Positions 47,201-61,914 of a stretch of DNA of 64,000 nucleotides are shown in pieces. The notes beneath the pieces are model-generated. The model was not told the origin of the DNA. It did not search any database and saw only the letters and a list, made by a program, of their open reading frames with translations. This DNA is from Caprimulgus europaeus. Its lineage: Eukaryota > Chordata > Aves > Caprimulgiformes > Caprimulgidae. The stretch covers positions 23,525,834 to 23,589,833 of the forward strand of contig OU015523.1 of the NCBI GenBank assembly GCA_907165065.1. Reading direction: 5' to 3'. The translations under genes were made by a program, and so were the position numbers. Within the stretch, counting starts at the first letter, position 1; the number at the start of each line of letters is the position of its first letter.

Positions 47201-50200
47201 ATCCCATTCTCCATAAGGACAGGATGTACGTGCCAAATTTTAAGTGTTGTTTGACTGCCCAAAGACTGCTAATGAACCTCACTTACAGTGTACCAAAAGA
47301 ACCATCTGAAACAACAAAAATAGCCTTTAACAATTCACATTGCAGGCTCCTAATCAGACTTTAGGTATATTTGAAACAAAAATCCACATACTTTTCTTGT
47401 CAGTTGTCAAAGTCCTCATTAAAACTCTGATCATGTTACCCATGAAGTATGGATTTTTGTCACTTGAGAATGAAAAGATGATTTTGGAGTCTGCATGTAA
47501 ATTATATTATTTGCCTTTATCTCAAGGACATTGAAGTAATCCATGTATAAAACATACAGTCATTGTTCAAAATCTTTTTTTTTTTTTTTTTTTTGTGGTC
47601 TAAAACAAGTATCCTTCTAATGTTTTCCACTTCTAATTCACACTTCCCAAGTAATTTTGTACCATCACCTGCATGTTTGTTTCTATCCAGGTCTTTCGGA
47701 ACAGCCATATGCTCTAGCATGGAAGAGAAATGGCATTGACAAGTACCTGTTGAATTAAAGTTGAATAAGGAGATGGTTAGTTAGCCTTAAGGGTCAGAGA
47801 AATTCTTATTGCCCAATAGCCTACATTTCCTGCCCTTCCTTTGTCCCATTTTCACACCTTTGTGACTTATTTTCTCAAATTACCTATTGCATGTGATTAA
47901 GAAAGAGTTGTGACTCTTCAGGAGTTAGAGATCAAGCTAATAAGTCCCCCTGAGGAATGCTTTTCTGATTCAAGTTCTAGACCTAACTTGGAGAATGCTA
48001 GTTTGAAGTCAAGAACAAAAAGCAATGAATTATTGACCAGGCTGGCAGATGGTTTTCAGTGGTGGTTTCCTTAGAAGTTTAATTAATCCACTTTGTATTT
48101 CTTATAAGATGAAATAATGAAAACCATCAATCTTGACATTTGACTTCAATTATGAATAAGTGTGCTACAAACTTACTATAAACATGGAAATTAAATGAGA
48201 CACATTATTCTTCTGAACTGGCCACTACTTAATGGCAAAGGAAACTGTAAACTTATCCAGTAAAGGAATCTAGTGACTGTAAAGGTAAAAGATACAGTCT
48301 GAATTCCAGTGCGTATGCGATAGTAATCAAGGAAAAAACAGATCCAGAATTGGATTTTTTTCCAATCTAGAGAAATAAATAGTTGAAAAAAGTATCTTGT
48401 TACCCTGTAGCATTTTTTATGGAAGTGAATATTTTTTTCTGGAGTATTTTAAAATGTTGCATTGTAGGTGGAAGGAGTCCATCTTTAATCATAGAAAGCA
48501 GAAAAGAACTTATTTGGTTCAGCATTGTGAGTACTAATACATACTATACTCAAGCTAAGAGGCTTTTTATCATATGGTAATGGGACATTGCTTAAAAAGA
48601 AATTGTTCCATCTCTGTTTCTGGAGTGAATACCTGGAATTCACAATTAAATTAGAGGAGGGAGCAGGGAGGAGGGGAAGAATAAGTAGGGAAATGTAGAG
48701 GAAACCAGACAGAAGCAATCAAATGCAGAATGTGTTTGTGTGGTGTTTTTTTAACAGAAGTTCCTGACTTCTTATGTAACTTGTTATACATTCAGAAAAA
48801 AATGTCCAGAATATGAAAAATTAATCTAATACAAATATGTTTCATTACAGAAAATCTAGAGAAAAACAAAATTCTGAGATGAGCTATTTTCAAAACATAC
48901 GAAGGAGTTCCTCTCTTTAACTTGGTTCTGTTTTTATTAAGGAGGAGCTTTCCTTGATCATCTAATTTGCAGATGTAACTGAACTACAATATTCATTATG
49001 TGAAAGGAAACTTATTTATGTGCTTTCTAGATTCACATATGCAGACCTCACATTTATTTCAGACTCAGCTGCATATATTTCAGTATTGAATGCCTTTGAC
49101 AAAAGTCAAAGATCTGTAGAAATTGCAGGAGTAAAAATTCAAGAGTCATTAAATGCAGTTTTTGTTGTGAATAAAGAACATATTCACAAAGTAAGCCTTG
49201 CATCTTTAGAATTGCTGCAGTACTCCCATTACTATATCTTCCCTGTTTCTATTTCCCATATTAATTATCTTCTTGGAGCTACCAATTCGAAATCTTTCTT
49301 AAGGAAGTCTCTGCACCATCGTATCATAATAATTTAGGAAACAAACAAAAATCCTTTGTGTGTTTTAGTATTTTTTCAATATTTCTCTGCAAAATCTGAC
49401 CTACCCTTAGTTATCAGAAATTTATTTGTATTTTCCCCACTCTATTTATTTCTTGCTCTTTCCAGCATTGCTTGGGGCTAGTAAAAGGTCTAACAACTTA
49501 TTAAAACAAGTATATTTTGATTCAGCTGGCAGTTAAAGTGATATCATGATATAATTTCTGTATCATTGTGTATGGAAAAAAGCAAGATCAGAATTATTTT
49601 GTGAACTTGTTTCGGTTACTTGAAGTAGGAAAAGAAGGATGAGTTTTGCAAAAAGGATGAAAGTTGCTTATGTCATTATTGTTTCTGTCTACTAAGATTT
49701 CTTGTTTCCTGAAAATTTTTATACAGCACTGAAAACAGATTGAGACAGGGTCATCTTCAGTATTGCGTGCTGTTTGCTTACTTTGAATATTGAATATTCA
49801 TAACCTCATAACTAATTTATTTTCAAAATGGTATTAAATGTGTAGTTTTTAATCATCTTGGTCTTTCTAATTATCTTTAATCTACAACGCCCACCCCTGT
49901 TTTATCTCCCCACAGCCCCAGCTGAAAAACTTGATATTAAAAACTGTTGATTGTAGCTGACTGCTAAAGAAAAATCTGGTAGAGCAATTTGCCTGACTGA
50001 GGTTAGTATTAGGAATGACAAGAGAAATATTACAGGTATTTATCCTGACCATTACCTGGTCATTGCCTAATGAATGAACTGTGAAAGGAATTAAATAGTG
50101 ATTTAAACTCACAGTTACTGTTCTTTGTTCACAGTAGAAATCTCATAACAGCTGGGTAGTTAGGTAAAACCTGAACCCCAGGGTGGATTCTTAACTTCCT

Positions 50201-51417
50201 TTAAGATGGTTAGAATTTTACCTTTTTTTTTCAATAGTGTAGAATTTTTATGTCGATTGTGGTGCTTCTAGCATTTGTCTCCGTCCTTACTCAATATACA
50301 TATCCTTTTAGCCCATAAAATAACTGTGAAAATATTGTTTGGTTTAAGATCCAGATGTAAAATGTGTATGAAATAAATATGTATCTGCAGACAAGTACTG
50401 TTGTTTAAAGAAAGCATATTGCATTAAATTTTTTTTTAAATAGTGAAAAGGAGTAAATGTTTTACACTTTTCAGTATGTTTGCACATTTTTCAGCTAGGA
50501 CAGAGCTTATTTACTATTATTTATTTTTTCAATAATGTGTTTAAGTGACTCCTGTTATCTTTAGGATCCCCCTTCCATTGACTGTGTTGAAGATACATCA
50601 GTAGCTAATGCAGAAAAATGTCAGATCTAGTTAGGTCTCAATATTGGGTTTAATTCTGTTGAATAAGGCAAACTTTTTTATACTTATCCTAGAAGAGGCT
50701 AATCATATTAAAATGATAACTAGAAATATGTGCCTCAGGTTTTCTGAAATTATCTTGAAGTTATATTAATAGGAGGATTGCAGCAAGTAGTTACTTTGTG
50801 TTTCAGGCCCAAATCATATGAATGATGATACTAATAATTTACATTTTTAAAAAAAATGTTCTAAGTGTGTATATGAAAGTTATGTTTTCCTATAGTAGGG
50901 CTGAGAGGGTCTCAACGTGGAAAATACACATATTATGAGTGTCTGCCAGTTGAATGAATGGTTAAAAAGTCATGTCTAGTAGGAAATTATCACTATAGTT
51001 TTACAAACGTTTTAAGCAACAGTTTTCAAAATTGAGAATAAAACCTCATAATAAAGATAAGCTATTCTTCTGTAATTTAAACATTATACTAGTTTTAAAT
51101 GTATGCTATGAACTACACAAACCTTCTAGCTGCAGTCTCATGAGGTAAAATGTAGCTGTTGTGTGAAGAATTGGGGATGAAATGAGCCACAGAAAAGCTG
51201 CAGTTGTCATATGACTCAATGATGGCAGCCAGTATTAATGGAGAGAAAGAAAACTGGAGGTACCAGCTGTCAGCATATATCCATAACCAAAAGTTGTGAT
51301 TGTTTGAATATTTCCCAAACTATTCTTTTTATTTGCTAACGTAATTTTCCTAACTGTATCTCAGTTCTCAGTGGGTATTCTTGCACTTTTCCATATCTGG
51401 TACACTTTTCTCTTGGA
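44247..51417. other. 7.2 kb AT-rich unique block
   Basis: No repeat family, gene or RNA recognised. The longest frame (49020-49337 plus, 105 codons) is AT-driven and has no familiar motif. A CAG/GTAAGTGAG donor-like site at 44773/44774 and a 20-T run at 47575-47594 are the only local landmarks; a purine-rich stretch lies near 48650-48715. Confidence 0.5.
47575..47594. repeat. Poly(T) run, 20 bases
   Basis: An uninterrupted T tract with no attached element recognised on either side. Confidence 0.85.
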
Positions 51418-52080
51418 TTTGAGCAGACTCAGAAGCTCACAGTTAAGCCAAGGAGATCTCTTGCTCTATCTACTTCCCTTACCTTTAAAAGAAGCTGAAC
51501 TGTTTTTGTGCTTCCAGGAGAGCGTTCTTGGAAAAACTCCCAGCACTCAGTAGCTCCTTTATCCTTCATGGAAGCTCCCCATGGAATCCCTCCCAGTTGA
51601 GCTCTGAGTGAGCTGAAGTTTGCTCTTCTAAAATCTAAAACCTTTGTCTTAGTACCAACCTTCACTGTGCTCAGCAGGATCCCAAACTCCATGATTTTGT
51701 GTTCACTCCAACCAAGGCTATCACTAACAGAGATATTACAAAGCATGTTTTTTTGGTTTATGAGTAGCAAGTCTAGCAGTGCCTCATTCCTGGTTGGCAC
51801 ATCTAACATTTATATAAGGAAGCAGTCCTCTACACATGCCAGGAACTTGATGGATGACATGTGAGCTGCTGTATTTTTCTTCCAACAAATGTCTACGTGG
51901 TTAAAGTTACCCATAAGAACCAGATTCTTTTGACCTGAAGCTTGCTTAAGTGACCTAAATATTGCTTCATTGGCCTTATTGTCTTGTTTGGAGGTTGGTA
52001 GAAGATACCTACTGTAAGATCCCCCTTGGAGATGACCCTTCTGATCTTGACCCAGAGGCATTTAGTAGGGCTTCCACATA
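51418..52080 (-). mobile_element. CR1 endonuclease fragment lacking both ends
   Basis: A minus-strand piece covering only the endonuclease and following linker of ORF2. Frame 51810-52061 contains [14 protein letters not shown], the endonuclease motif; frame 51429-51809 contains NEALLDLLLINQKN and LGWSEHKIMEF, then the linker (DFRRANFSSLRAQL). The catalytic SDH reads SEH. Neither ORF1, RT nor the 3' tail is present. A long pyrimidine tract abuts its upstream end. Confidence 0.85.
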
Positions 52081-52150
52081 TTCTTTTTTCCTTTTTCCTT
52101 TTTCCTTTTTTATCTTTTTTTTTTTTTTCTTTTTTTTCTTTTCCCCTTCT
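52081..52150. repeat. Pyrimidine tract (TTTTTCC-type)
   Basis: About 70 bases almost wholly T and C, starting with repeated CCTTTTT units and continuing as T runs. It lies directly against the CR1 endonuclease fragment. Confidence 0.88.
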
Positions 52151-52616
52151 GGCCCTGACATCTTAACTCTTAGAACAGGATACCTCTGGTGGTTTCACTA
52201 ATTGTGCATATGAACCTTCTAAAAAGGTTCTTTTTATAAATAAAATCTTAAATTAGCATCAGTTCCATAGCATGCCATTTTTTCCATCCAGGTTCTTACA
52301 AGCACTTTACAAAAAAGTTACTTTCTTCCAGCACTGTTAAGAAAGTTTTCAGCTGCTTTGAATGGTAATAATTTTATTGCTTTTTGTTTTACTTTTGAAG
52401 AAAGAAAATGCTTTTCCAAATTGTTGATTTCAAAGTACACTCTGACTTGTACAATGAATTTAACTGTATTATGAAAAAAAAGGTGTATGAAAGATTAATT
52501 TTCACTCACAGAATTGTGGTTTTACCTGGCTTCTAGCCAAACTATTATTGTAGGTTTCTACATTTTATATGTCCATAATCTCCAAAGACATATCATTAAA
52601 GTTTGGTAATTGTTAG

Positions 52617-52740
52617 TCTTTTGAAAAGGACATGTACTTACAAATAAATGCTTTACCATTAAGTTTTGAGGGACAAGCGAGGGGACTTACTTGTATGGAT
52701 TTCAATAATGGGATTTACACAATGAAATATCCCTGTGAAG
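52617..52740 (+). other. Possible exon-like frame with consensus donor
   Basis: A 124-base segment open in one frame (contains LPLSFEGQARGLTCMDFNNG) that ends at GAAG followed by GTAAGTAA, a near-perfect 5' splice site. It is preceded by an AG, but the polypyrimidine tract there is weak. An open frame this short is expected often by chance, so this is a pointer only. Confidence 0.12.
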
Positions 52741-55700
52741 GTAAGTAACTTCTTGTATGTTTCCTGTTTAATTTGTAGTCTTGCTCCTTATTATGAACTA
52801 GATAATGCAAAACTCTTGGAAGAAAATAATTTCATTCCCTATTGTGTGTGGTGCATAAATTGCAAATCCAGAGTCATATTGCAGTGTGACAGATCAAAAC
52901 AACATTAAGCTGGGAGCTTAACATCAAACAAACAAAAATTGTGTTCTTTGTTGTCTGAACAGATGGTGCTTCCACAAATTTTGGCCATGATAGGTAGGGT
53001 CCTACTGAAAGAGCATGCCCTTGGCTTGTAGCCTTTGATTGTTTTCCCTGGTGGTTGTACCAGGTATCCAAGGTTACATTAAAGAACAACTGTTTTGAAC
53101 AGATTGTAGCAAATTTGATGTCTGTCTTTCAGTTTCAGGAGAAATCTTGTAAGTGTTGTTGGAAAGTCAGGCTGCTCCAGGAGTGTCATAAGCAAAACAT
53201 ACTGAATAGTCCAGGACCATCATTTAAATGTTCTTATTAGTTGATTATTTACCTTTCGCCATTTCCAGCATTTTCAGTAGAGGTGCTGTTTTATTAAAAT
53301 TCTCTCAGGAGTTCAGATGTAGATAATTTGAGATTTAATGTTTGTTCTTGATCTTAATCTTTATAGATTAACTCCTACTAAAATAAAAAAAACCCAAACA
53401 AACAGAAGAATTAGAAATGCCTCCCTCCGATAATTGTGCCAGTGCAAGGCGTTAAAAATCATCACTAACTTTGTTCATCTTCCTGTTCAGTTCTTATTTG
53501 ACATTTCATTCTGAAATAAACCTGAGAAAAGTTTCAAACATGAAAAAAGTGTGACAAAACTGTAGTAACGTGAGATACATACATATGTTTGATGAAATTT
53601 AATATGAGACCACTCAACTCATTTTTACTTAAGGTGATTTGCATGAGAAACTTAAAACTGGATACAGACTGGATAAGGTTTACCTTTACATTCTTCTTCA
53701 GTTATAATTGTGGTGTTGTATATACATAAAAAGAGTTTTGTGTCATAAGGCTGTTAAGTACATGTTTTAGAAAAACCATTAAATTGCATCTATTCTAGAA
53801 CATACATGTAACAGGAGTTTTGGGAAAAACAAATTAAGTGTAATGTGTCCACTTGTACATGACAATATATTCTAATTTGAAATTGAAACTATTTTTCATA
53901 CTGCATTTTACAGTTGGGTATCAACTATCCTCGATGAGTTGTCTCAATTATAGATAGCAGCTTTTGAAATGTTGTGTCTAAGGTATGAACCTCAGTGCTG
54001 TATAAATAGGATTTTATTCTAACTCATTCTGTAATACCTTTATTCTGAAAATGGCTGTTCTTGCAACTCGGAATTCTGTTTTGCTTTTTTCTTGGCATTC
54101 TAGGGGGTGCAGTTTTTAAAGGCCACTGTCTGTCATACTTACTGTTTTTTTCTGTCTCCAAAAATCACATTTAAGCAAGAAGATGTCACGTGAATAATTT
54201 TATCAAATAAGGACAATCTAAAAACTGTAGTCTGTGTTTCTTCCACAGGCAAGCTTACAGTTTGGTTGTGTATAGAAGTTCCGTACTTCAATTCGTTTTA
54301 CCAGATTCACATTATATTATCTTTGAGAGTATTTGCAAGGCCATTCAATTACTGCGTCCCTTCTACTAGTTGTTCTGCCACTAGATTTGAAAGTAGTTTC
54401 TGCCTTATAGTTGTTACAGGCTATGTGCATCTGGACAATTCCTGCTTTGTTTCCAATATTCCTTGGTTTTCTAAAGCAAAGTGACTTAATTACTATTTAA
54501 ACTAAATTGGTATTTGTAAAATAAGTACTATCTTCAGGATAAGATATATTAGTGTATATTTGAAAATATGATCTACCTCATGGTATACTTTGAATATAAT
54601 TATTGTCTTTTTCTTCATCTCCTGAATTACTAAGCATTTTATATATGATGCAGGATGCTTTAGAAAGGAGATGAAGGTCTTCAGAATGAAGAATAGAGAA
54701 GTAATTTCTATGTTTATTGAAAAGGGAGATTCAAGATAATTATTATAACTGATGACTTGCACCTACTTTCTTTTTTGTTTCTCCTGTTTATCTGCTGTAT
54801 CTTTGTTGCTTTATTTCTCTTAAAGAGCTTGTGAAAGTTTTAGAGTTGATAATTTCTTTCATTTCTCAGATCTTCATCTTTTGTTAAAGCAGTATGAAAA
54901 TACTTTCCTTTATGATAGTTAATCAACTGAATATACTTAAGGCCAAATACATTTTTAAAATAATTGGTTCAGTATACAGATTGAGTCTTGCTCATAATCA
55001 TCAGAGTAATGTTTTTTATTGAATGAAACTTGTTTAAAGGTATGGCATTTTTCCAATTTTAAAAGAATTTATGAAGCTTATAGCAAAGGTATACATTTGC
55101 AATTTGATCTTCTCTTGTTTTATGCAGTTGTCAGTGGAATAACTGAGCCTCAGAAAACATGGTGAAGAAACTGACATACCTAAATCTAAGGTGGCTAGTC
55201 ATACCATGGTCACACTGTGGTGAGAAGTGAATATACAAAAGAACCTTATTGCCTTGTAGCTTAAACATATTTTAAAATATTTGATTGAGTATGTCTGTGG
55301 GTTCAAGTTTGTATCCTAAGACCCATTTTAGCCATCTTGTGACTACTTAGTTTTCAGTCAGTAGATCTTGTGTACTGCTAATTCACTGGAATACTTCTGA
55401 AAAGTCCTAAAGGCATTAAAACAACAACAGAATATAACCCAACAACCCTGGGATGGACCCCAAACAAGTGAATCCCAAACAATATTCCTTCCTCACAAGA
55501 TCACACCAGTCCTGCCTAACACACATACATCAACACATACATGTCTAACCTATTCAGAAAGACCTCTAATGATGGTCCATAGGCTTGAAGAAAGAACTGA
55601 AGAAGGCTGAAGAACTTGGGAGTTCAAGATGATAGGGGTTTAGTATTTTTTTTCCAAGTATCTAACCACTTCAGCAAATAATTCTCAAATTATCAAAGAA

Positions 55701-56867
55701 AGAAAAGACATGCAGTAAGAAATATTGCATCTATTGTTAATTTCCAAGAATAAATGGAATGTATGCTGTAGTCTGAGCCTTAAAAACAGTGAAAGTGATC
55801 CTGCCAAAACACAGAAGTGGCTGGAAGGTACTATTGCCTGCTCAGTCTCCTAGTTATTGCTAACACTTTATGCCAAGCAGCATATATAACCTGGTTTTTA
55901 GAACGGTCTTGATTTGTTGTTAGCTGCCTCCATGGTTATGAGAGATTTTTATTATCTTTCACGTAAAGAAAATCTTCCCATTGTATGGTTGACTTGGAAG
56001 ATTTTCTGGTTCATCTCTTCCTGGTGGTTCTGTGCCAAGACAGTTTTGTAAAATTTAATTAGCAGGGTAGCACTTTCTTAACGTAGTTTAATCTGGACCT
56101 GGTTTGGTGACATTGTCTTATTTTACTAAGAAGACTGAACAAGCAAAATTTGATGGGTAGGAACTGGCTTGATGGATGCATTTCTTAATTTCATGATGAT
56201 TCTTATTGTAATTTTAAAGACTTGGCATATAAAATAGTGTGCAGAAGTCTAAAGCAAATCAGAAGTGTAATAATGCATTATTTGGCATGCTTTCTCAGTT
56301 ACACTTATTTTTCTTCTCAACAAGTCCAAACAATAAACTAATGTGAAAACTATTTTCTCTCGGTCTTAGAGGTAAACCATTAAAGTCATAAAAAGAACAA
56401 AGTTAAGATTTTGCAGTGCAAAGTTTCTGGTTTACGCTTCCACAAAATAAAAAATACAGGTTAAATTTTAGGAAGATTATTCCCCAATATGTTAAAAATG
56501 TAAAATTAAATTCATAATTACAGTTTCTGTGCAAATTAATGTATTTGCAGATTTCAAAATTATATTCCACTTTTCCTTGAATTTTCCAGTTGATTTTCTT
56601 TTATATATTACATTCTATTCTCGTATCCCACCCATGAAACAGGATTGCTCAATTGCTATGTGCTTGATGTCTAATTTTTTTAATAGTTTTTTACAAAGTT
56701 GTAGTTTTTTCTGGTTCTGACAGGATGGAGTGAGTATCATTTATCTACACTTCCTTGCAATATTTTAAAAAATCTGAGGTGTGAGAAAATAGCATGTAGA
56801 ATCTTTGTGTTTAGAAAGATTTGGAAAATAAAAGGAATGGCTGAGCTTTCCACAAAATCAAAGACCT

Positions 56868-57035
56868 CAGGTCCAGCCTGGGCTGTGACTAGAGCTCACC
56901 CTCGCTACTGAGCAGTCCCTCAGCAGGGAGCACACCTTGGCAGCAGTCTCTCCCTGAACTGGCTTTAAGCTCCCTTTAAGCACACAGAGTGGGGAGTGTG
57001 CTGGGACAGGCTATCTTGCACAGCCTCACTAATCC
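56868..57035. other. GC-rich patch of unknown origin
   Basis: About 170 bases clearly richer in G+C than the surrounding AT-rich block, with CAGCAGGGAGCACACC and a doubled TTTAAGC/CCTTTAAGC element. It does not match the CR1 or LTR sequences elsewhere in this window. It could be an old repeat fragment or a conserved non-coding element. Confidence 0.4.
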
Positions 57036-60000
57036 ATACAATTACAGGTATAGATTCCATTTGGGGAAAAAAACAAACATCACAAATCCTTTTTTCTCAA
57101 ATGTTGCATTATAAAGTGCAATTCGTGTCTGTACTTTTTCTTAAGTCATGAAGCAAAATCCTAATATTGTATATTATTTACACAATGTTGTCTATTCTTT
57201 TCTGTTTGTGAAGAAGAAATTGGTACTTTAGAAAGATAATGATACCTGTTTTAAGAAACATGATATTAGGAACAAAATAATTGAGTGTTAGGGGGGCGTG
57301 TTGCTAGAGTAATGCCATATAGCAATTTTTGGTAATTTAAATTCGTTTGCTAAAATTAAAAAGCTCCTTAACCATGTCAGTATTATAGAGGGGGTAATAA
57401 AACTGTGCAATGCCTGAGGAATTGTTTAGTGTGTTCAGCAATCAGCTTAATCTGTTATTAGGAATGATATATACATTATTAACTGCTCAGTTAGAAAAAA
57501 AAAAAAAATCCCAATAATAAAATAAAAATATTTTTATTTTATTTAGTATGTCAGTCTTGTAATGTCTAAAAGTTATTTATGGTAAACTTCATTAAAATCA
57601 GGTGTTGTAAGCCAGAAACTTCTCTTACTTGTTTGATTAAAAATAACAGCAATTCTATCATATACACAGAAGTCTTAAAATACAGTGCTTCTGTTAAGAT
57701 TTAATTTGTTTCTATAGCACTAGAACCACATGCAGACAAAGTGACAAGAAGGTTTTAAAAAAATCATATATGTCTTAGAAAAATTTGTGAAAGTGCTTTA
57801 GCTAATGAGGATGGACAGGAAAGCAAGGAAGTTACATTCAAGTAAAATGGAAAAGGCTAATAAAAAGAAATTGAGAATGGAACATAGAGGAATTGAGTCT
57901 TAATTTTTTAGGTGGAAAAAGAGATTCTCTTGATTTTGCTAAAGATTGTTTGAATACTGAGTATCTAGCTGGCACAGTTTTTCTGCTTGTCACTACTGGA
58001 ATCAGGAGTGCTGTTGGCTGATTATAATTGCAAGCATTTTATTAAATCAAATGAAGAACAGAGATGCAAAAGAATTCTTGAAAAGACATCCTGGGAGTAA
58101 TCACACAGACACATACACACAAAAATGTTGCTGTGGATAGATTTACTTTGTTTCTGTGTTGTTTTTCCTTGAGTTTCTTTGTGAATAAAAATAAATAAAT
58201 CCAGGTCTGATATTTAATCTGCTTATGTCTGTGATGGATCATTAATGAGACTAGTAAAATTCATCTTCATGCAGGAGCTCATCACAGGGCTATGAACAAC
58301 TTAAGAGATAACTGTGTGCGTCAATCTGTTGCAGTTAATGCATAACTGTATGTCGGGTTTCTGATAGAGGAGGAAAAGAAATTCCCTGCACTTCTGAAAG
58401 AGTGTTCATTACTGACGAAAAGAACAATGAGTTTTGTCACTAAAAGACAATATTGGGTTGAGGGGATGAATGAGAAAATAACAGAAGGAATTGAGTGGCT
58501 AGTCTGTCCTTAGCTATTACGATAATATGAGCGATTCCCACGTGCCCTTTCCCTCTCTTTCATCTGTAGCACTGAATAATATTATCCGTAATAGTTATAT
58601 AATTTAATGGTGCTGAAAAAACAAAACATGATTTTTGAATCACCGCCTTGTGTTAAGTTCACAGATGTTATAAAATTAGCATAAATTGAAATGTAGCTGA
58701 TTGTTTCTCTGACTATGCTTTTAAGTTAATATATGTAGGCATTTGTGGAGTTTATTTCTCTCTAGGATGATGTTTTTCAAACCTTGCCATTTACCTAAGT
58801 AATCATTCTGTTACAGTTTGTTGGTAAATGCAACTATATGAGAATATGCAGATGAGACTACTGACCTATAACCAGCTATACTGACATTTTTAAACCTTTT
58901 GTTTTCCAATTAGGCTATTCTAATCATCTTTGTATTTCTTCTTAAGTTGCTGTGCACAGCTGAAGTCAAGGACACAATGGTCCAGTGGCTGATTGTAGGT
59001 TTGATTATCCACTGTACTGTGATTTTTCTTATGCCCAAGAGATTCATGAGCTCAGATCTATCTTGCAACCCTGATTACATTTGCAGAAGTAGCCAGGGTA
59101 CTTCTTAGTCTTCAATGGAATATACACATGATGCAGGAAAAAATGAGACAGAAGAGAATTTTAAAAATATGTAAGGAGAGTTAACTTATTCCTTTCGTCC
59201 TTAGAAGAAAATTTATTTGCCATGTATCATTATTTTTTGCAAATACAAACATGACACCCTTGGTGAACTGAAATAATAAGCAAATGTGTTGAATTAGAAA
59301 TTACACATCACATTGTTTTCTTTACATCTCCTCCAACAGTTGTTTCTTCATCTCATATAAATCAAACCATGTATATACCATCACAAAATCTGAATTTTAA
59401 AAATTAAGTTTCCTCAATGTGATGGAAACTGCCAGTCACAAAATTTTGAACAGTACATAGGCATTCGTACATAGTTATCTTCTTGTCTTTACAGTAAATA
59501 TGATCAGAAAAAATAAAGTTTCAAAGTCTGTTATTTCTAGGTGGTTTCTGAGCAGCTGGTATTGAGAATTTGTAAGCCAAGCAAAATTCTCAGTAAATGT
59601 CAGAAAAATCTGGGCCTTCCTTCTTCCAGAGCTAGGAAACCATCTCAGAGAGCTAAATTTTTAACTGCCGTGTTTTGAAACTTGCCATTCTTTCATTTGG
59701 AGTTTCAACTTCCTCCTTGTTTGCAGACTGCTTGCTTAGATTGCAATTAGTCTACCTCAAAAGAGGTCAGGCTCTTGTGCATGGAACTGAGATGGGTTTT
59801 TACTTACCTGTCAACCTGCTACAACCAATTATGCAGGTGCATGCACCTACTAGATATGTTGTAACTTCAAAATTTCCTAAATGAGGAGGTTTTTGTGCAC
59901 ACCCTGTCTAGTTCAGACTGTTCCCTGTTGAAGGCACAGTGTGATCTAGAAATGATTTTTGCTTAAGTCCCCCAGGTAGGCAATCCCATAGATGTGCCAC

Positions 60001-61914
60001 AAGGCTGGGTACACCTGTGCACACTTGGGAGCACTCAGCCAACAGACAACCAAAGTGTGACAACTTTTCTTCTGGGCACAAGTGAAGGCAGATATTTTAG
60101 TACCTCATTTTTATACAATATCTTTGAGATTAGAACTCTTTCCTAGAAGAGGAAGATGATGGGTTCAAATCAGTCTGAGAGAAATGCAAATTGTATCTTC
60201 TCCCCTTCAGCAGAGTTCAGAGCAGAAATCTGTCTTATTTGTCAGGATCTAAGACTCCTTAGGTACATCAAGGATAACCATATATAATTTATGAGATATT
60301 TATATGTGCCTTGTGCACATTTTAAGACTGGCTAGTGTGGTATGGACTTCATTGTGCTATTATCAGAAGATCTTGATTCAGTGTTGGTTTGCCAGACAAA
60401 AACAATCTTTTCAGTTACAAAGTAGGAAAAAATGCATACTTACTTTCTAAATGTGCTAATTCTAAAATAACAATACACCAAATAAATGCAAAATTAGAAT
60501 TTTCATTTAGGTATAAAAAGTAGATTTTTTTATATGACACAGTAACTGGTTAAAAAATATCACTATTTATTATAATTAACATAGGCAAAATAAATTTGCC
60601 TCTTTAAAATATTTGCAGTTCTGAATGTTGTTGTGGCGTACATATACAGTTACATAAGAGTTTTAGGTTTTTGGTTTGGTTTTGTGGTTTTGGGTTTTTT
60701 TTTTCAAAGATTAAAAGTATATCTTATATTCTGAAGTAAAATATAATTGCTAATCAGATCAAGACAATTTTTTAAATTAACCAGGTGGTGTGTTTCATAT
60801 ATGTCTAGTTCTCTCACTGCCTTTTGGTCTGCATGCATATGGAGGTGTGTACTTTTAGACCATCTTCCTGGTTTTTGGTAAAAACTAGGTTAGATTTGTG
60901 CTTAGAATATCAGCATATAAAAAATGTATCGAATAGCAATGACTCGAATACAGAATTGTAGTTTACAAGAAATTACCCAATTACCATATATTTTTACAGT
61001 GGCCCAAATGTACCTGATTATCACTTCTTTTATGTATTTTAACCTTTATGTGTATGCAAAAGATATTGAACTCCAAAAAAGATAAATAAAAGGCAACAAA
61101 TCTTTAAAAAAAGCAAGATACTTTTTAAATATACTTCACTTCTTGCAAAAGTACCCTGGAAATTAAACTCTCATACACACAGAAACACGCACTGCAAGGT
61201 TTTTTTTATGTTTGTTGAGATTAACCAAGTTTACCTTTTTAGCTCCTTTTATAAGAAGAGTCCTACTGAACACAGTTGTCTTTTTTAGGATGAGCAAATA
61301 TGAACTTCCTTAATTTTATACTTTTTTGGGACCACCATCAGCAGTCACTATCAGGAAGCACAGATTGCTAACACCAAGATGGCGTTGTTTTTGTGGAAGT
61401 GTTTATCAGAATTCAGAAAACAGGATTGTCAGCTTAACCAGGATGAGTAGCCAGAAACTGATTACCTGGAATACATTTAATAGCATTTAAATTCTGTTTT
61501 ATCAAGAACTGTGGGACCTTGTGTTGGATTATAGGGACAGCTGTATTCTTACTTGGCAGAGTTCTATAGACCATTCCATTATTACTACGACCAGAATTAG
61601 AGCTATGAAGAGAAAACTAAAGCTGTAGTAGTAGCTTTTGGCACCTTTTTTGTGCAGTTATCACAAAGTGGAACCCTTGCAAAATGGGACATCATGGGTT
61701 CTAGTTCACTGAAGTTCTAGCTTAATTAATAAATTGTCAGAAATATTTGATATGCAGGTGTCTTTGATATAGGGGGAAGCTATAATGAAAATAGAAGGAT
61801 TTTGTTCTTATCCTGTGTGACTTCTAACAGAGAAGCTCTTTTGATGAAATGTGAGTGTAACTGAGCATTCCACATTTCCTACCAACCCTCTCTCTAACCC
61901 TACACACTGTTGTT

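Larger units (their letters stand above)
52151..61914. other. 9.8 kb AT-rich unique block
   Basis: No repeat family, RNA or gene recognised. Two local items stand out: a 41-codon frame ending in a consensus splice donor (52617-52740) and a GC-rich patch (56868-57035), both listed separately. A splice-acceptor-like tract before 55130 leads only into short frames. Confidence 0.5.

Noticed and set aside
49020-49337. 105-codon open frame as a host gene
   Set aside because: No familiar domain, AT-driven composition, no splice or start context, and surrounded by featureless DNA. Consistent with chance.
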